From positions 192,160,266 through 192,224,265 of the forward strand of contig OY856188.1 in assembly GCA_963693315.1 (NCBI GenBank): a stretch of 64,000 bases of DNA, given 5' to 3'. Shown one piece after another: positions 12,550-23,527 of this stretch. Positions within the stretch are counted from its first letter, which is position 1. The number at the start of each line of letters is the position of its first letter. The notes below the pieces were generated by a model, which had not been told where the DNA came from, ran no database searches, and saw only the letters and a list, made by a program, of their open reading frames with translations. This DNA comes from Diogma glabrata. Lineage: Eukaryota > Arthropoda > Insecta > Diptera > Cylindrotomidae. The translations under genes were made by a program, and so were the position numbers.

Positions 12550-13794
12550 TTAATCTGAAAATTCTCCATCTGAAGAATCTTCAATCTCAATTTTCGCCTG
12601 AGCCTGTACTACCTTGAAACATGGTCGTTTCAATGGAACAAGATCTGTTATTTTTTCAGATTCTACCGTCGGTTCTTCAAAACATATTAATTTCAATGGT
12701 TTTGCCCGTTTCCCATTGATAAAAGCGGGATAAACTTGTTTTATGTGCTCGATAAATTGCATAATTTGCGAACCTGTGTGTTTTTTATACAATTTTTCTA
12801 AATAAACTTGCCGATATAAAAACAAGTTTATATAATCGTGAACCGCCTCTGGAGTTTTACGATTTCTCATTTGGTTTTTCAATAACCGATTCTGGTTTTC
12901 CAGATGGTTAATTGTGTTTGTTTTGTCTTTTTTATCCACAAATTGACCATCTTTGTGGATTGTAGCTTTATGGATTGTATAATCCGAAAATAGTTTATTA
13001 ACTCCAAAATATTGTGCAGCACCATCTGTGCGTATATCGCTGGTTCGTTTATCTATAAAACGAGAGAGGTATGGCCAAATGTCATGTTTACTTTTACTGG
13101 GTACATGAAAAAAAAGCCCTTTTTTATCTTGTACACAATAAATACCCAAGATAGTCCATGTCATTGCCCTCGATTTTCTACCTCTATGATATTTATGCTT
13201 GGTTAAAAACGTTTCATCGATTTGAACGAGTTTTCCTGGGCCACCAAGCACACAAATCTCATTAGACCTGACAACATTGACTACTTTACGAAGGTTACTA
13301 AAATAGTCTACTACCGTTGAGGAACTGATTTCTAGTACCTGCTCGTCTTTAGAGTTTTTAGAGTTGCGCCATTCCTGTAGGTCATTTTTAGTTTTCGAGT
13401 AGCTACATTTTGTCGTCACAAAATATATGATCAAAGCTACAACGTCCCGAATTGGGAGTTTACTATTTTTCCCGTCAATAAATGTGCCTTCAGCAGGGTT
13501 TATGGATTCCCGGCAGATTTTTGCTCCTTTAACTTTACGCTTATTTGTGGAACAGCGCCATTGCCAGCCTAATCTGGTTTCTTTTGCGATCTCCACTTTC
13601 ATCAGCTTTTTGCATTCGCAGCACTTTGGGGGTGGGCTATACTTACTTGGAACTATTTCCACCTCCTCCAAAAATTGGATCGCCTTTTCATTTGTTTCAA
13701 CTAAATAATGAAACGAATGAATAAGCGAAAACCCTTCCAATAATGGGTGGATGTTTGGAAATAGTTTTTGTTCCTTTTTTTCCTGTTTTGGCAT
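12550..13794 (-). CDS. Merlin/IS1595 (ISXO2-like) DDE transposase, left copy
   Basis: Intact 414-codon single-exon gene, identical in protein sequence to the copy at 16659-17903, where the domain reading is given. The ORF can be extended 6 codons upstream only with a GTG start; the first ATG (13792-13794, context AAAAATGCC) is the likely start in a eukaryote. It is transcribed away from the palindrome centre, toward the left tip. The two start codons are 2.86 kb apart and their upstream regions face each other across the spacer. Confidence 0.85.
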   Translation of the reverse strand: MPKQEKKEQKLFPNIHPLLEGFSLIHSFHYLVETNEKAIQFLEEVEIVPSKYSPPPKCCECKKLMKVEIAKETRLGWQWRCSTNKRKVKGAKICRESINPAEGTFIDGKNSKLPIRDVVALIIYFVTTKCSYSKTKNDLQEWRNSKNSKDEQVLEISSSTVVDYFSNLRKVVNVVRSNEICVLGGPGKLVQIDETFLTKHKYHRGRKSRAMTWTILGIYCVQDKKGLFFHVPSKSKHDIWPYLSRFIDKRTSDIRTDGAAQYFGVNKLFSDYTIHKATIHKDGQFVDKKDKTNTINHLENQNRLLKNQMRNRKTPEAVHDYINLFLYRQVYLEKLYKKHTGSQIMQFIEHIKQVYPAFINGKRAKPLKLICFEEPTVESEKITDLVPLKRPCFKVVQAQAKIEIEDSSDGEFSD

Positions 13795-14780
13795 TTTTGC
13801 AAACCACTTCACTTAAATAACCACTTAATTTTAATTTTTTTGAAAACACTTTTTTAAACTGCGTTAAGACTTAAAATCAAAACACAACTGAAAAGTATTG
13901 CGAACGTATATTGTGAACATATTATACTTTTTAACGGTTCATATTTCTAACGAAATAGGGTTGTCATATATGATGAAAAAACATCCAAAAATTTGATAAT
14001 TTAAAAATTTATACCTATTTCAAAATAGTGCGAGTAATAATTATAATCAAATTTTATTTAAAATAATTAATTTATCAATACGCAATAAATATATTTAAAT
14101 TCAGTTATTTTCAGTATGCATGTAAGGGCAATTTTACTTAAGCCCGTACACATTTGAAAATAATTCTTCGGTTCGAATCAACAAATTGTGGTATGCATAT
14201 GGATCATTCTTTTACAAACCGAACACCTTTCTGACCGCCGTGAAAAACAAATTGTGAGAAATTTGTAGAAAACAAAACAAAACTAAATGTCAATAATCCA
14301 GCTCAAGAGCAATTTCATGAAGATTCAACAACGTTTTGACTTGACCCCTTTTAATTTTGATTATTTTTTGTTTATAGATAGTCTTTGATAAATAAAAAAT
14401 ACAAGTTCTCTTAGAATTTTTTTTTTCGACCAGGGGTCTTCACAGGGTGCCCCTCAATTTTTTGTTATTTTGTGATGTGAGTGCATTTTGACGAGCGATT
14501 GTAGAAAAACTACTGAATCGATTTTCATAAATGATATGTCGTTGAATAGGTATTAGAACAAAGTTTTTAAAAATGTACACTGTTAATTTTTTGAAATAAT
14601 TTTTAACGGTGTAACATTTTTTTTTTTTATTTTAACTAAATTGAAGCTTATTTTATATCTAACCACTTGTGAAAGTTTGGGACTTGCATTATTTTTTGTT
14701 TTAAAGATAAAATTCGTTGTGCATATGACTGTCGGGAATCAGTTGTTTTTGTTCTGAAGGAAAATTATAAAAAGGGCGTT

Positions 14781-14951
14781 ATAAACTAAGAGATTTTTTT
14801 TTAATGTTAAATATCAAATATTTTATTATTAGATGAACTTTTTAAAACATTATAAAAATTATATATGTAGTACAATAAATAAAATAAATACAATTGTTAA
14901 AAATGATTTACTTATTTTACAAACAGAAGTTTCTTTTGAATAGGAAAACAC
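14781..14951 (+). repeat. Central repeat R, left-arm copy
   Basis: This segment is a diverged direct copy of the palindrome spacer (about 15151-15318). Shared landmarks in order are ATATTTTATTATT, GAACTTTTTAAA / AAACTTTTTAAA, AATTATAT.TGTAG / AATTATATACGTAG, TTTACTTATTTTACA, AGTTTCTTTTGA, and GGAAAACA. By eye, divergence is roughly one base in four to five. Its inverted copy in the right arm is 15502-15672. Confidence 0.75.
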
Positions 14952-15140
14952 TTCTGCAATTATTTTCTTTGTATTAGATCACATAAAAAAATGAAATGTT
15001 TATTTGTCACTTTTAGTAATCACTTGTAATCACTTATAAAAAATAATTTGACAGTCTCGACTGCAAACAAAAAAACCGTATAAATAGCAAAATCTATTTA
15101 GGAACTTTTGACTGGAGAAGTATTATGTTCGTATTATGTT

Positions 15141-15312
15141 ATTATGGTCATAAAGTAAAAGATTGTATTTTAACATTAAATTACAAATATTTTATTATTG
15201 AATAAACTTTTTAAAGTATCATACAAATTATATACGTAGGTTAAAGAAAATAAATATAGTTATTAAAAATTATTTACTTATTTTACATTTAAAAGTTTCT
15301 TTTGAGTTGGAA
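15141..15312. other. 172-bp asymmetric spacer of the giant palindrome
   Basis: This is the only part of the 18.9 kb without an inverted partner at the same distance from the axis. Pairing stops exactly after GTATTATGTT (15140) and resumes with AACATAATAC (15313). It is a diverged third copy of repeat R present in each arm. No ORF. Confidence 0.8.
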
Positions 15313-16305
15313 AACATAATACGAACATAATACTTCTCCAGTCAAAAGTTCCTAAATAGATTTTGCTATTTATACGGTTTTTTTGTTTGCAGTCGAGACT
15401 GTCAAATTATTTTTTATAAGTGATTACAAGTGATTACTAAAAGTGACAAATAAACATTTCATTTTTTTATGTGATCTAATACAAAGAAAATAATTGCAGA
15501 AGTGTTTTCCTATTCAAAAGAAACTTCTGTTTGTAAAATAAGTAAATCATTTTTAACAATTGTATTTATTTTATTTATTGTACTACATATATAATTTTTA
15601 TAATGTTTTAAAAAGTTCATCTAATAATAAAATATTTGATATTTAACATTAAAAAAAAATCTCTTAGTTTATAACGCCCTTTTTATAATTTTCCTTCAGA
15701 ACAAAAACAACTGATTCCCGACAGTCATATGCACAACGAATTTTATCTTTAAAACAAAAAATAATGCAAGTCCCAAACTTTCACAAGTGGTTAGATATAA
15801 AATAAGCTTCAATTTAGTTAAAATAAAAAAAAAAAATGTTACACCGTTAAAAATTATTTCAAAAAATTAACAGTGTACATTTTTAAAAACTTTGTTCTAA
15901 TACCTATTCAACGACATATCATTTATGAAAATCGATTCAGTAGTTTTTCTACAATCGCTCGTCAAAATGCACTCACATCACAAAATAACAAAAAATTGAG
16001 GGGCACCCTGTGAAGACCCCTGGTCGAAAAAAAAAATTCTAAGAGAACTTGTATTTTTTATTTATCAAAGACTATCTATAAACAAAAAATAATCAAAATT
16101 AAAAGGGGTCAAGTCAAAACGTTGTTGAATCTTCATGAAATTGCTCTTGAGCTGGATTATTGACATTTAGTTTTGTTTTGTTTTCTACAAATTTCTCACA
16201 ATTTGTTTTTCACGGCGGTCAGAAAGGTGTTCGGTTTGTAAAAGAATGATCCATATGCATACCACAATTTGTTGATTCGAACCGAAGAATTATTTTCAAA
16301 TGTGT

Positions 16306-19300
16306 ACGGGCTTAAGTAAAATTGCCCTTACATGCATACTGAAAATAACTGAATTTAAATATATTTATTGCGTATTGATAAATTAATTATTTTAAATAAA
16401 ATTTGATTATAATTATTACTCGCACTATTTTGAAATAGGTATAAATTTTTAAATTATCAAATTTTTGGATGTTTTTTCATCATATATGACAACCCTATTT
16501 CGTTAGAAATATGAACCGTTAAAAAGTATAATATGTTCACAATATACGTTCGCAATACTTTTCAGTTGTGTTTTGATTTTAAGTCTTAACGCAGTTTAAA
16601 AAAGTGTTTTCAAAAAAATTAAAATTAAGTGGTTATTTAAGTGAAGTGGTTTGCAAAAATGCCAAAACAGGAAAAAAAGGAACAAAAACTATTTCCAAAC
16701 ATCCACCCATTATTGGAAGGGTTTTCGCTTATTCATTCGTTTCATTATTTAGTTGAAACAAATGAAAAGGCGATCCAATTTTTGGAGGAGGTGGAAATAG
16801 TTCCAAGTAAGTATAGCCCACCCCCAAAGTGCTGCGAATGCAAAAAGCTGATGAAAGTGGAGATCGCAAAAGAAACCAGATTAGGCTGGCAATGGCGCTG
16901 TTCCACAAATAAGCGTAAAGTTAAAGGAGCAAAAATCTGCCGGGAATCCATAAACCCTGCTGAAGGCACATTTATTGACGGGAAAAATAGTAAACTCCCA
17001 ATTCGGGACGTTGTAGCTTTGATCATATATTTTGTGACGACAAAATGTAGCTACTCGAAAACTAAAAATGACCTACAGGAATGGCGCAACTCTAAAAACT
17101 CTAAAGACGAGCAGGTACTAGAAATCAGTTCCTCAACGGTAGTAGACTATTTTAGTAACCTTCGTAAAGTAGTCAATGTTGTCAGGTCTAATGAGATTTG
17201 TGTGCTTGGTGGCCCAGGAAAACTCGTTCAAATCGATGAAACGTTTTTAACCAAGCATAAATATCATAGAGGTAGAAAATCGAGGGCAATGACATGGACT
17301 ATCTTGGGTATTTATTGTGTACAAGATAAAAAAGGGCTTTTTTTTCATGTACCCAGTAAAAGTAAACATGACATTTGGCCATACCTCTCTCGTTTTATAG
17401 ATAAACGAACCAGCGATATACGCACAGATGGTGCTGCACAATATTTTGGAGTTAATAAACTATTTTCGGATTATACAATCCATAAAGCTACAATCCACAA
17501 AGATGGTCAATTTGTGGATAAAAAAGACAAAACAAACACAATTAACCATCTGGAAAACCAGAATCGGTTATTGAAAAACCAAATGAGAAATCGTAAAACT
17601 CCAGAGGCGGTTCACGATTATATAAACTTGTTTTTATATCGGCAAGTTTATTTAGAAAAATTGTATAAAAAACACACAGGTTCGCAAATTATGCAATTTA
17701 TCGAGCACATAAAACAAGTTTATCCCGCTTTTATCAATGGGAAACGGGCAAAACCATTGAAATTAATATGTTTTGAAGAACCGACGGTAGAATCTGAAAA
17801 AATAACAGATCTTGTTCCATTGAAACGACCATGTTTCAAGGTAGTACAGGCTCAGGCGAAAATTGAGATTGAAGATTCTTCAGATGGAGAATTTTCAGAT
17901 TAAACATAATTTTAAAGTTGGGATAATTGTACACTAAAGCACTTCAGTTATAAATGCAGCACTTTGGAAAAGAGAATTCTTATGACAAACAGACGGAGGG
18001 ACACGGAATGCTCTTGCTGGCTTTACCTCCCATAGGTGCATTCCGGGTAACGCTAAACTTGTCAGCTTACGATCAGTAAACATAGATTCAAGTTATTTAT
18101 TTACAATTATAACATACAAATTATCTTATTTTAATTAATTAATATTTTATTCAATATTATTTTTAGCCTATAGCATTATTTTCAATGAGCGTAATGATTT
18201 CAACAGCAGCTCAAAATTACAATATTTTCAAAAATATTCAGAAGATGGTTTAACACATTAACAGTTGTTAGTGGGAATACAGAGATTTGGCAGCTGTTTA
18301 TATGGCACTTGAAGACAACATTTTCTGGAAAACGGTAATATACAATATTTTCAAATTGTCATTTTGTAACATAAATATTCGTTTTTTTACAGTATAACGA
18401 GGGAGTCGTGTACAGTATAAGCGAAGAGTATATTGCGATGTAAATTACAAACTCTTCAAGTGAATCCATCCAGATCCAAAATACATTTTTACACAAATAC
18501 AAAAAAATTATGTTCAAAACTGATGGTTATTATCGAAAATTAAATGATTAGCAAAAATTGATTTTAAATTTAGATTTTTTTTTGTTCAAGGGATATTCCC
18601 AAGGGATATTCCTATTTGTTCCTTAAACCTATCTTCAAAACATTCTTCCTCTTTTTCTATATAAAAATATTGGCGACGGTAATGAATAGGCTGATTTAAC
18701 CAAAGCTCTGGAAACAAAATGTTCTGGATATTTAATGAGCTTATAATATCTCAAATGCTTCAATTAATGGCTAACTATTGTGATAGATTTTACGTAGATC
18801 TAATTATAAAACCAGGTTCTCCGATCGCCACATGCTCCCATCTCTTTGTCCATTACCGATCAAAGGTTTATCAGTTCCTTCTCAAATAATTCTCCATATT
18901 TTGCCAAAGTTTCATCAAAATCAGTTCATTAGCTGTAGTATCCAAACAGACATAACTTTTATTGTAGTTTTTTTTCCGGAATTGACAAACCGAAAGCTAG
19001 GATGTAAAACTGTTACAAATATTTCTTTAAGCATATCTTTTTTTTACAAACCTTTTTTTAAGCATATAACTCACACACGCAATTTTCAATTGTGGTGAAA
19101 TAAAAAAACTACTCTTGTTTGTTTTCTTAATTCTCCGAAAGTGATCCGCCCTAAAATGGTAAAAGAATATGTTGAGTCGAGATCAATCAATGTGTTGCTC
19201 AATATAACTAGGCTTCTCAGTGATGATTTATTCAGTACAAAGTTACGCCGATTTTGTGTTTAAAACTATCTTAGCGATCGGCCTATCCACTTGTTGATAT

Positions 19301-20108
19301 TAGATACAATTTAGCATATTTTACAAAACGAGCTTATAAGTAATGTTGAAATATTTCGTGTACAAATCATGCGAACGTTCTTTTGAGACGGATTTATTTT
19401 TCAGATCATTTATATACGGTAGATGAGAAACCGATACAACTTCGTCTGTGCATTACACAACACATTTTATTAAAAAACGTAATTACTAGAAATTTAAATG
19501 TTTAATCAAATATGTTTAGGACAAATTCACATAACATAATTTCTTGTGACAATAGCTCATTTAACCGTATGTGCTGTTAATTGGTACATTTTATTTAAAA
19601 AAAAAAAAATTCAATTCTTCTCGGGTATGTAGTGGTGGCCATCATTGTTGTAATTGCAAAATATCTGTAAATAAAAAAAATATTTTTTACAAACTCGATC
19701 AAAAATAAATATCTTATGAAATAATATACCGTGAAATCTCATTATAAGCAGATTGCATTTTTTGTATATATAAAAATTGTTTGTCATATTTCTGTTTTGA
19801 TTTTGCATACCTTCCACGACGAACGCCTATCACTAATAAATGGAATAATTTATTATTACTAAGAAATAAAATTCAATAGAAATAGTAACATACTACTATA
19901 ATGGAATAAACCATGTGTAATTGGGATTACAACTTGAATTCCAATCTCCTTCCGATATTTTATTACAACTTGAATTCCAATCTTCCGATATTTTAATTTT
20001 ATTCTGAAATAAAATTTATATATGTATCGTTTTTAACGGTACATATTTCTACAAAAATAGGGTTGCCATAAATAACAAATAATGAAGGGCAATTTTACTT
20101 AAGCTCGT
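16306..20108 (+). mobile_element. Merlin-like module, 3.8 kb (right arm)
   Basis: Mirror of 10345-14147. The outer inverted blocks lie at 16306-16329 and 20085-20108, and the inner blocks at about 16485-16526 and 20030-20070. The transposase occupies its left half. The remaining ~2.1 kb downstream of the gene is non-coding; its 18815-19100 part resembles the repeat at 55.87-56.3 kb. Confidence 0.65.
16659..17903 (+). CDS. Merlin/IS1595 (ISXO2-like) DDE transposase, right copy
   Basis: The 414-aa product would cut and join transposon ends in the nucleus. Residues counted from the ATG: an N-terminal zinc ribbon, CxxC at 58-61 with further Cys at 81 (in WQWRC) and 94; then the segment SINPAEGTFIDGKNSKLPI typical of ISXO2-like proteins; then the RNase H-like core. 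The first catalytic Asp is 193 (VQIDET, followed by KYHRGRKSR) and the second is 257 (IRTDGAAQYF). The third position falls in TNTINHLENQ: Asn296 aligns with the usual Glu of the family motif, with Glu299 three residues later. DDN variants are known in the IS1595 family. The C-terminus is acidic (EDSSDGEFSD). The start is the first ATG (AAAAATGCC); upstream in-frame extension needs GTG. The ORF is intact in both arms, which suggests recent activity or arm-to-arm conversion. Not a bacterial contaminant: it sits in eukaryotic repeat DNA. Confidence 0.88.
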   Translation: MPKQEKKEQKLFPNIHPLLEGFSLIHSFHYLVETNEKAIQFLEEVEIVPSKYSPPPKCCECKKLMKVEIAKETRLGWQWRCSTNKRKVKGAKICRESINPAEGTFIDGKNSKLPIRDVVALIIYFVTTKCSYSKTKNDLQEWRNSKNSKDEQVLEISSSTVVDYFSNLRKVVNVVRSNEICVLGGPGKLVQIDETFLTKHKYHRGRKSRAMTWTILGIYCVQDKKGLFFHVPSKSKHDIWPYLSRFIDKRTSDIRTDGAAQYFGVNKLFSDYTIHKATIHKDGQFVDKKDKTNTINHLENQNRLLKNQMRNRKTPEAVHDYINLFLYRQVYLEKLYKKHTGSQIMQFIEHIKQVYPAFINGKRAKPLKLICFEEPTVESEKITDLVPLKRPCFKVVQAQAKIEIEDSSDGEFSD

Positions 20109-20961
20109 CTATACATAGTTAGTTATAATTAATAAATATTCGGCTCGAAATATGTACATGTGAAATTATTTTATAGTTTTTAGTCATATAATATTTTAAA
20201 TAAATGTTTTGTTTGATAATTATCAATTTTTTGTTCACTGTGGACCTAAATTATATTTCTTTTATTCACAACTGCTGTAGAATATATGCATTCCTTGTAT
20301 GTGTCTTTATTAGATTTTATTTTATTACATTTTAGTAACATTATTGTAAATATATCGTATAAAACACAATACTTAATCTTTCAAAATTGAACAATTCATA
20401 GTTATATAAAAATTGTCGTTAACAAAACGTTAATTTTTTAAATTTTCTTTAGTAATGTCAAAAAAATTTACGAAAAAATGAACTTTTTTTTTTATGTAAA
20501 TCGGAAAAAAAATTGATTTTTTGCGTCAATTGAACATATTTTTTGAATTACATCATTTTTTTTATGGATTTGGGTGAAAAGAATTCGACATTACTCAATT
20601 CAATCCCAGGAATCATTTTAATTTTTTTTTCAACGACTAATAAATTTCTTATTCAAACTTTGATGTTTGTTTTGTTTTTGGTATTAATAGAAAAATTTAC
20701 TTTTTGTGCTGTACAGGTAAATAGAAAACAAATTAATTTTTTAGAGTGAATATAATGGTGCTATTACACACAAATTGAATTCAGCTCTCATAATCAATTT
20801 TGCAGTTCATAATCTGAAAAGTTGATGAAAAATATTTTGTATGAGAAAAAGAGGGATAGCATGCGCGAGATAGATATAAAAACAGCAAGAAAAGTTAGCC
20901 GATAGCAACTGACTTTTTGAAAAATTATTTGGTTTACTAATTAACTGCTAGAAAATTGTCA

Positions 20962-21607
20962 GGGGTGCGTTTCGAAATTAACCACGGTTAACCATAAGGT
21001 AACAATGTCACTAATGTCATAGTCAAAATAGTGACGTCAAATATGAAATTCAAATTATTATAGTAAAGCTGTCAAAGTTAAATTGTAAAAGACCGCTAAA
21101 AATTCAAAATTAATAAAAACTAATATTCTAATTACGATAAATAAAACTAAAAATGTAGTGTATGTTTTTATTTCTATAATTTATTTTTCAGTCTTAAGTA
21201 TCAAATAAAAATAACACATTTCACCAAAAATTATTAAATACTTAGTAAATAATAATTAAATGTACGATATATTCACAAAACAATATAATTTCTAACTTTT
21301 TTTTCCACAACAATTAGAATTTTCTTTTATTATAAAAAATTATATTGTGTTTTATAAATCGGTTGACATGTCGTTTTAAATATTTATATGTTTTGACATT
21401 AGAACCTCAACAAACTCTACTCTAGACTTGAGTAACAAAGTTAAAGTAGTGACGTCACAATTTACTATGACAACTAATTTTTATAGTTTTGGAACGATAG
21501 TGCATCTGTCATCCAGTAAATTTGTTATTTTGCGGTTAATTATGGAACGACATTTGGTAGAGTAGAGTTAACCGCGGTTAACCATAGTTAATTTCGAAAC
21601 GCACCCC
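20962..21607. mobile_element. 646-bp MITE with GGGGTGCGTTTCGAAATTAA ends (right arm)
   Basis: Mirror copy of 8846-9491, with the same terminal inverted repeats. Confidence 0.7.
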
Positions 21608-22708
21608 AGATGATTTCATCTGCAAATTCAACCGGTGTAAAACCGATTATCACATTACTTGATTTTCATATTAAAATCATAACAATATTAGGTATAAAAT
21701 GATTAAATACATATACTCAAGATTTGAATGTCAAAATTTTACGTTTACGTATTTTCTTTACGTATTTTAGATTCACATTTTTTTTTTCAAATCTTAGCGC
21801 ATTTTCTTCTTGTACATGCTACAGCAATTGCTCTATAATGTGTTGTCGCCATTTTGACGTTTCATTTGTTTTTACAGTATATAATTTATTTACAATTTAT
21901 AAACCACTAATTTAGATATAATCGATTATATAATATAATAAATATATTAATACTAAATAACTACTGTCTTTTTAGAAATTGTTGTTTAAAAATTATTATT
22001 ACTTCGTAAAGTTATTTGTATTTTCTTGCAGTTTTTGATCTTTTCGCCATCTACAGTCAAAAATAATAAATACTATCATCTGAAAAGTTGATGATAGCAA
22101 CTGAATTTAATTTAATAACGTAATTTTTGATTTACATCAATTTTTTTAATGATTTTGAGTTAAAAGTGCTACTTAATTGAATAAATATTGTTATTTTTTA
22201 TGCTTTCTTTCTTTTCAGGCATATATATAGGACAAATAAATATTTCTTTTAATAATTGAATACTTCTTGTATTAATTTATTTTAATTCTTCTTTAGTTAT
22301 ACATAAGATTTAAAGGCGCCTGTAACATAATGATACAATAGGTTATATTACAGGCCATTTGGCATATTTCAGATAAGTTTTACAAAAATATATATATCCA
22401 AAAATATAATCATATCTTTATGTAAATATTCTATCACTTAACATTGCCTTTTATTCTTAAAAAATTTAATATTTATTTTTACTCAACTATTAGTTTTAAT
22501 TCTAACAGACTCTTATTTAAGAAAACATTTTTGACAAAAAGAAATAAGGTTATCTAAAATATCTATGACATTAATATTATGGTAGACAAAAATTGCACTG
22601 CCACAAAGAGAAGTGACAGAACACAGAACTAATAATAATTTATAACTATTAAGCGGCAAACACAAAAACTAAAATGAACAGAGGATAATAGTACATTGTA
22701 TATTAAGA

Positions 22709-22804
22709 GCAAAAAGTAATTCATTGCTGCTCGTGCATGAAAATTGCTAGTTGAGGCGCAGCCGAAACCAGAAATCATGCCAGAGCAGCAATGTTACTTT
22801 CTGC
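22709..22804. repeat. Hairpin repeat (right arm)
   Basis: Mirror copy of the hairpin at 7648-7743. Confidence 0.5.
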
Positions 22805-22821
22805 CCAAAGCATACATACTA

Positions 22822-23527
22822 TTTTTTTAACGACTGCCGACAAATACGATTAAAGTGGCCAAGGAGGCATTTATTTGTTGTTTAAAAAACGTATCGGACG
22901 TCAAGTTAAAATTTTAAATTTAAAATTTATACAGAGTTTATATCTATTTTTAAATAAAAATAATTTAAAATGAGCAGTAGTGATGAAAGTGATATAATTA
23001 GCACTTCACTTCATATAAAAGAAGCAGCCAACAATTTAACTTTAGATCTGTTGCCTGAAAAATCTAAAGTCCGGTATGAAAAAGCTTACATATTATTTAT
23101 ATTTATCAATTGGTGTAAGAACAAAAAAACAGTAAAATGTAAATTCTGAAGATGTGTTTTTGGCATATTTTGGTGAACTATCGCAGACAAAAAAGTCTTC
23201 AAAAATGTGGTCAAATTATTCAATGTTAAAATCAACATTCATCGTTTAAGAAAATTTGGATATTAGCAAATATAAAAGATTTATGCCTTTTTAAAAAAAG
23301 AAGTCCTCGGGTTATAGAGCCAAAAAATCAAAAGTGTTTTGGAGAGAAGAAATTAAAAAATTTTAATATTATTTCTTTGTTCATTATGTCTTTTGTTTTA
23401 CTTGTGTTTTTACTTTCCGCTTAAGAGCAGAAAAAATTTAAAAATGCTCGCTAAACAGCAAAAGCCAACTTTCTCTTTTAACCTGATAGATAGAAAACAT
23501 TATTTTCTATGACAGTCGTTAAAAAAA
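22822..23527. mobile_element. Nested TIR element carrying a recombinase fragment (right arm)
   Basis: Mirror of 6937-7630, starting TTTTTTTAACGACTGCC and ending GACAGTCGTTAAAAAAA. Just inside its first end it has AAATACGATTAAA (22842-22854) where the left arm has a single base. This is the largest arm-to-arm difference seen. Confidence 0.55.
22970..23358 (+). pseudogene. Crypton-like tyrosine recombinase, N-terminal fragment (right arm)
   Basis: From the ATG at 22970 a 59-codon ORF reads MSSSDESDII at its start, then NLTLDLLPEKSKVRYEKAY and INWCKNKK. This is the pattern I associate with the N-terminal core-binding (SAM-like) domain of insect Crypton/tyrosine-recombinase proteins (LPEKSKKRYEKAYxxFxxWC). 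A stop at 23147-23149 follows. A +1 shift continues the domain: SEDVFLAYFGELSQTKKSSK, then MWSNYSMLKSTF, a stop at 23247, DISKYKRF, another stop, then GYRAKKSKVFWREE. The match ends near 23358, so the catalytic domain with the R-H-R-Y residues is absent. The role of an intact protein would be DNA recombination; this copy is dead. It lies inside a TIR element, suggesting fragment capture. Confidence 0.65.

Larger units (their letters stand above)
10345..14147 (-). mobile_element. Merlin-like module, 3.8 kb (left arm)
   Basis: Two imperfect inverted-repeat blocks flank the transposase gene. Outer block: GCTTAAGTAAAATTGCCCTT near 10349 and its complement near 14124-14143. Inner block: ATGGCAACCCTATTT...GAAATATGTACCGTTAAAAA at about 10383-10424 and its complement at about 13927-13968, differing at a few bases. 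Outside the outer block a TTCGAGCCGAA / TTCGAACCGAA pair extends the match. Blocks are about 15 bases apart at one end and about 155 at the other, so one end took an insertion of about 140 bases. Any target duplication is unclear (GTATAGAC against GTACACAT, 5 of 8). It may be a nested autonomous Merlin, or the coding core of the giant element. Confidence 0.65.
5786..15140 (+). repeat. Left terminal inverted repeat arm (9355 bp)
   Basis: Arm of the giant palindrome, pairing with 15313-24678. From the tip inward it holds a non-coding subterminal region (5786-6936), the recombinase-fragment element (6937-7630), a hairpin (7648-7743), a MITE (8846-9491), the Merlin module (10345-14147), and a central segment (14148-15140) whose 14781-14951 portion resembles the spacer. 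Confidence 0.85.

Noticed and set aside
16641..16658. GTG start giving a 420-aa transposase
   Set aside because: The six extra codons need a GTG start. In a eukaryotic context the first ATG at 16659 with AAAAATGCC context is preferred; the same applies to the left copy.
18832..19098. 88-aa ORF mirrored in both arms (also 11355-11621)
   Set aside because: It overlaps a non-coding dispersed repeat related to 55.9-56.4 kb and shows no domain. The two copies exist only because the arms are duplicated.
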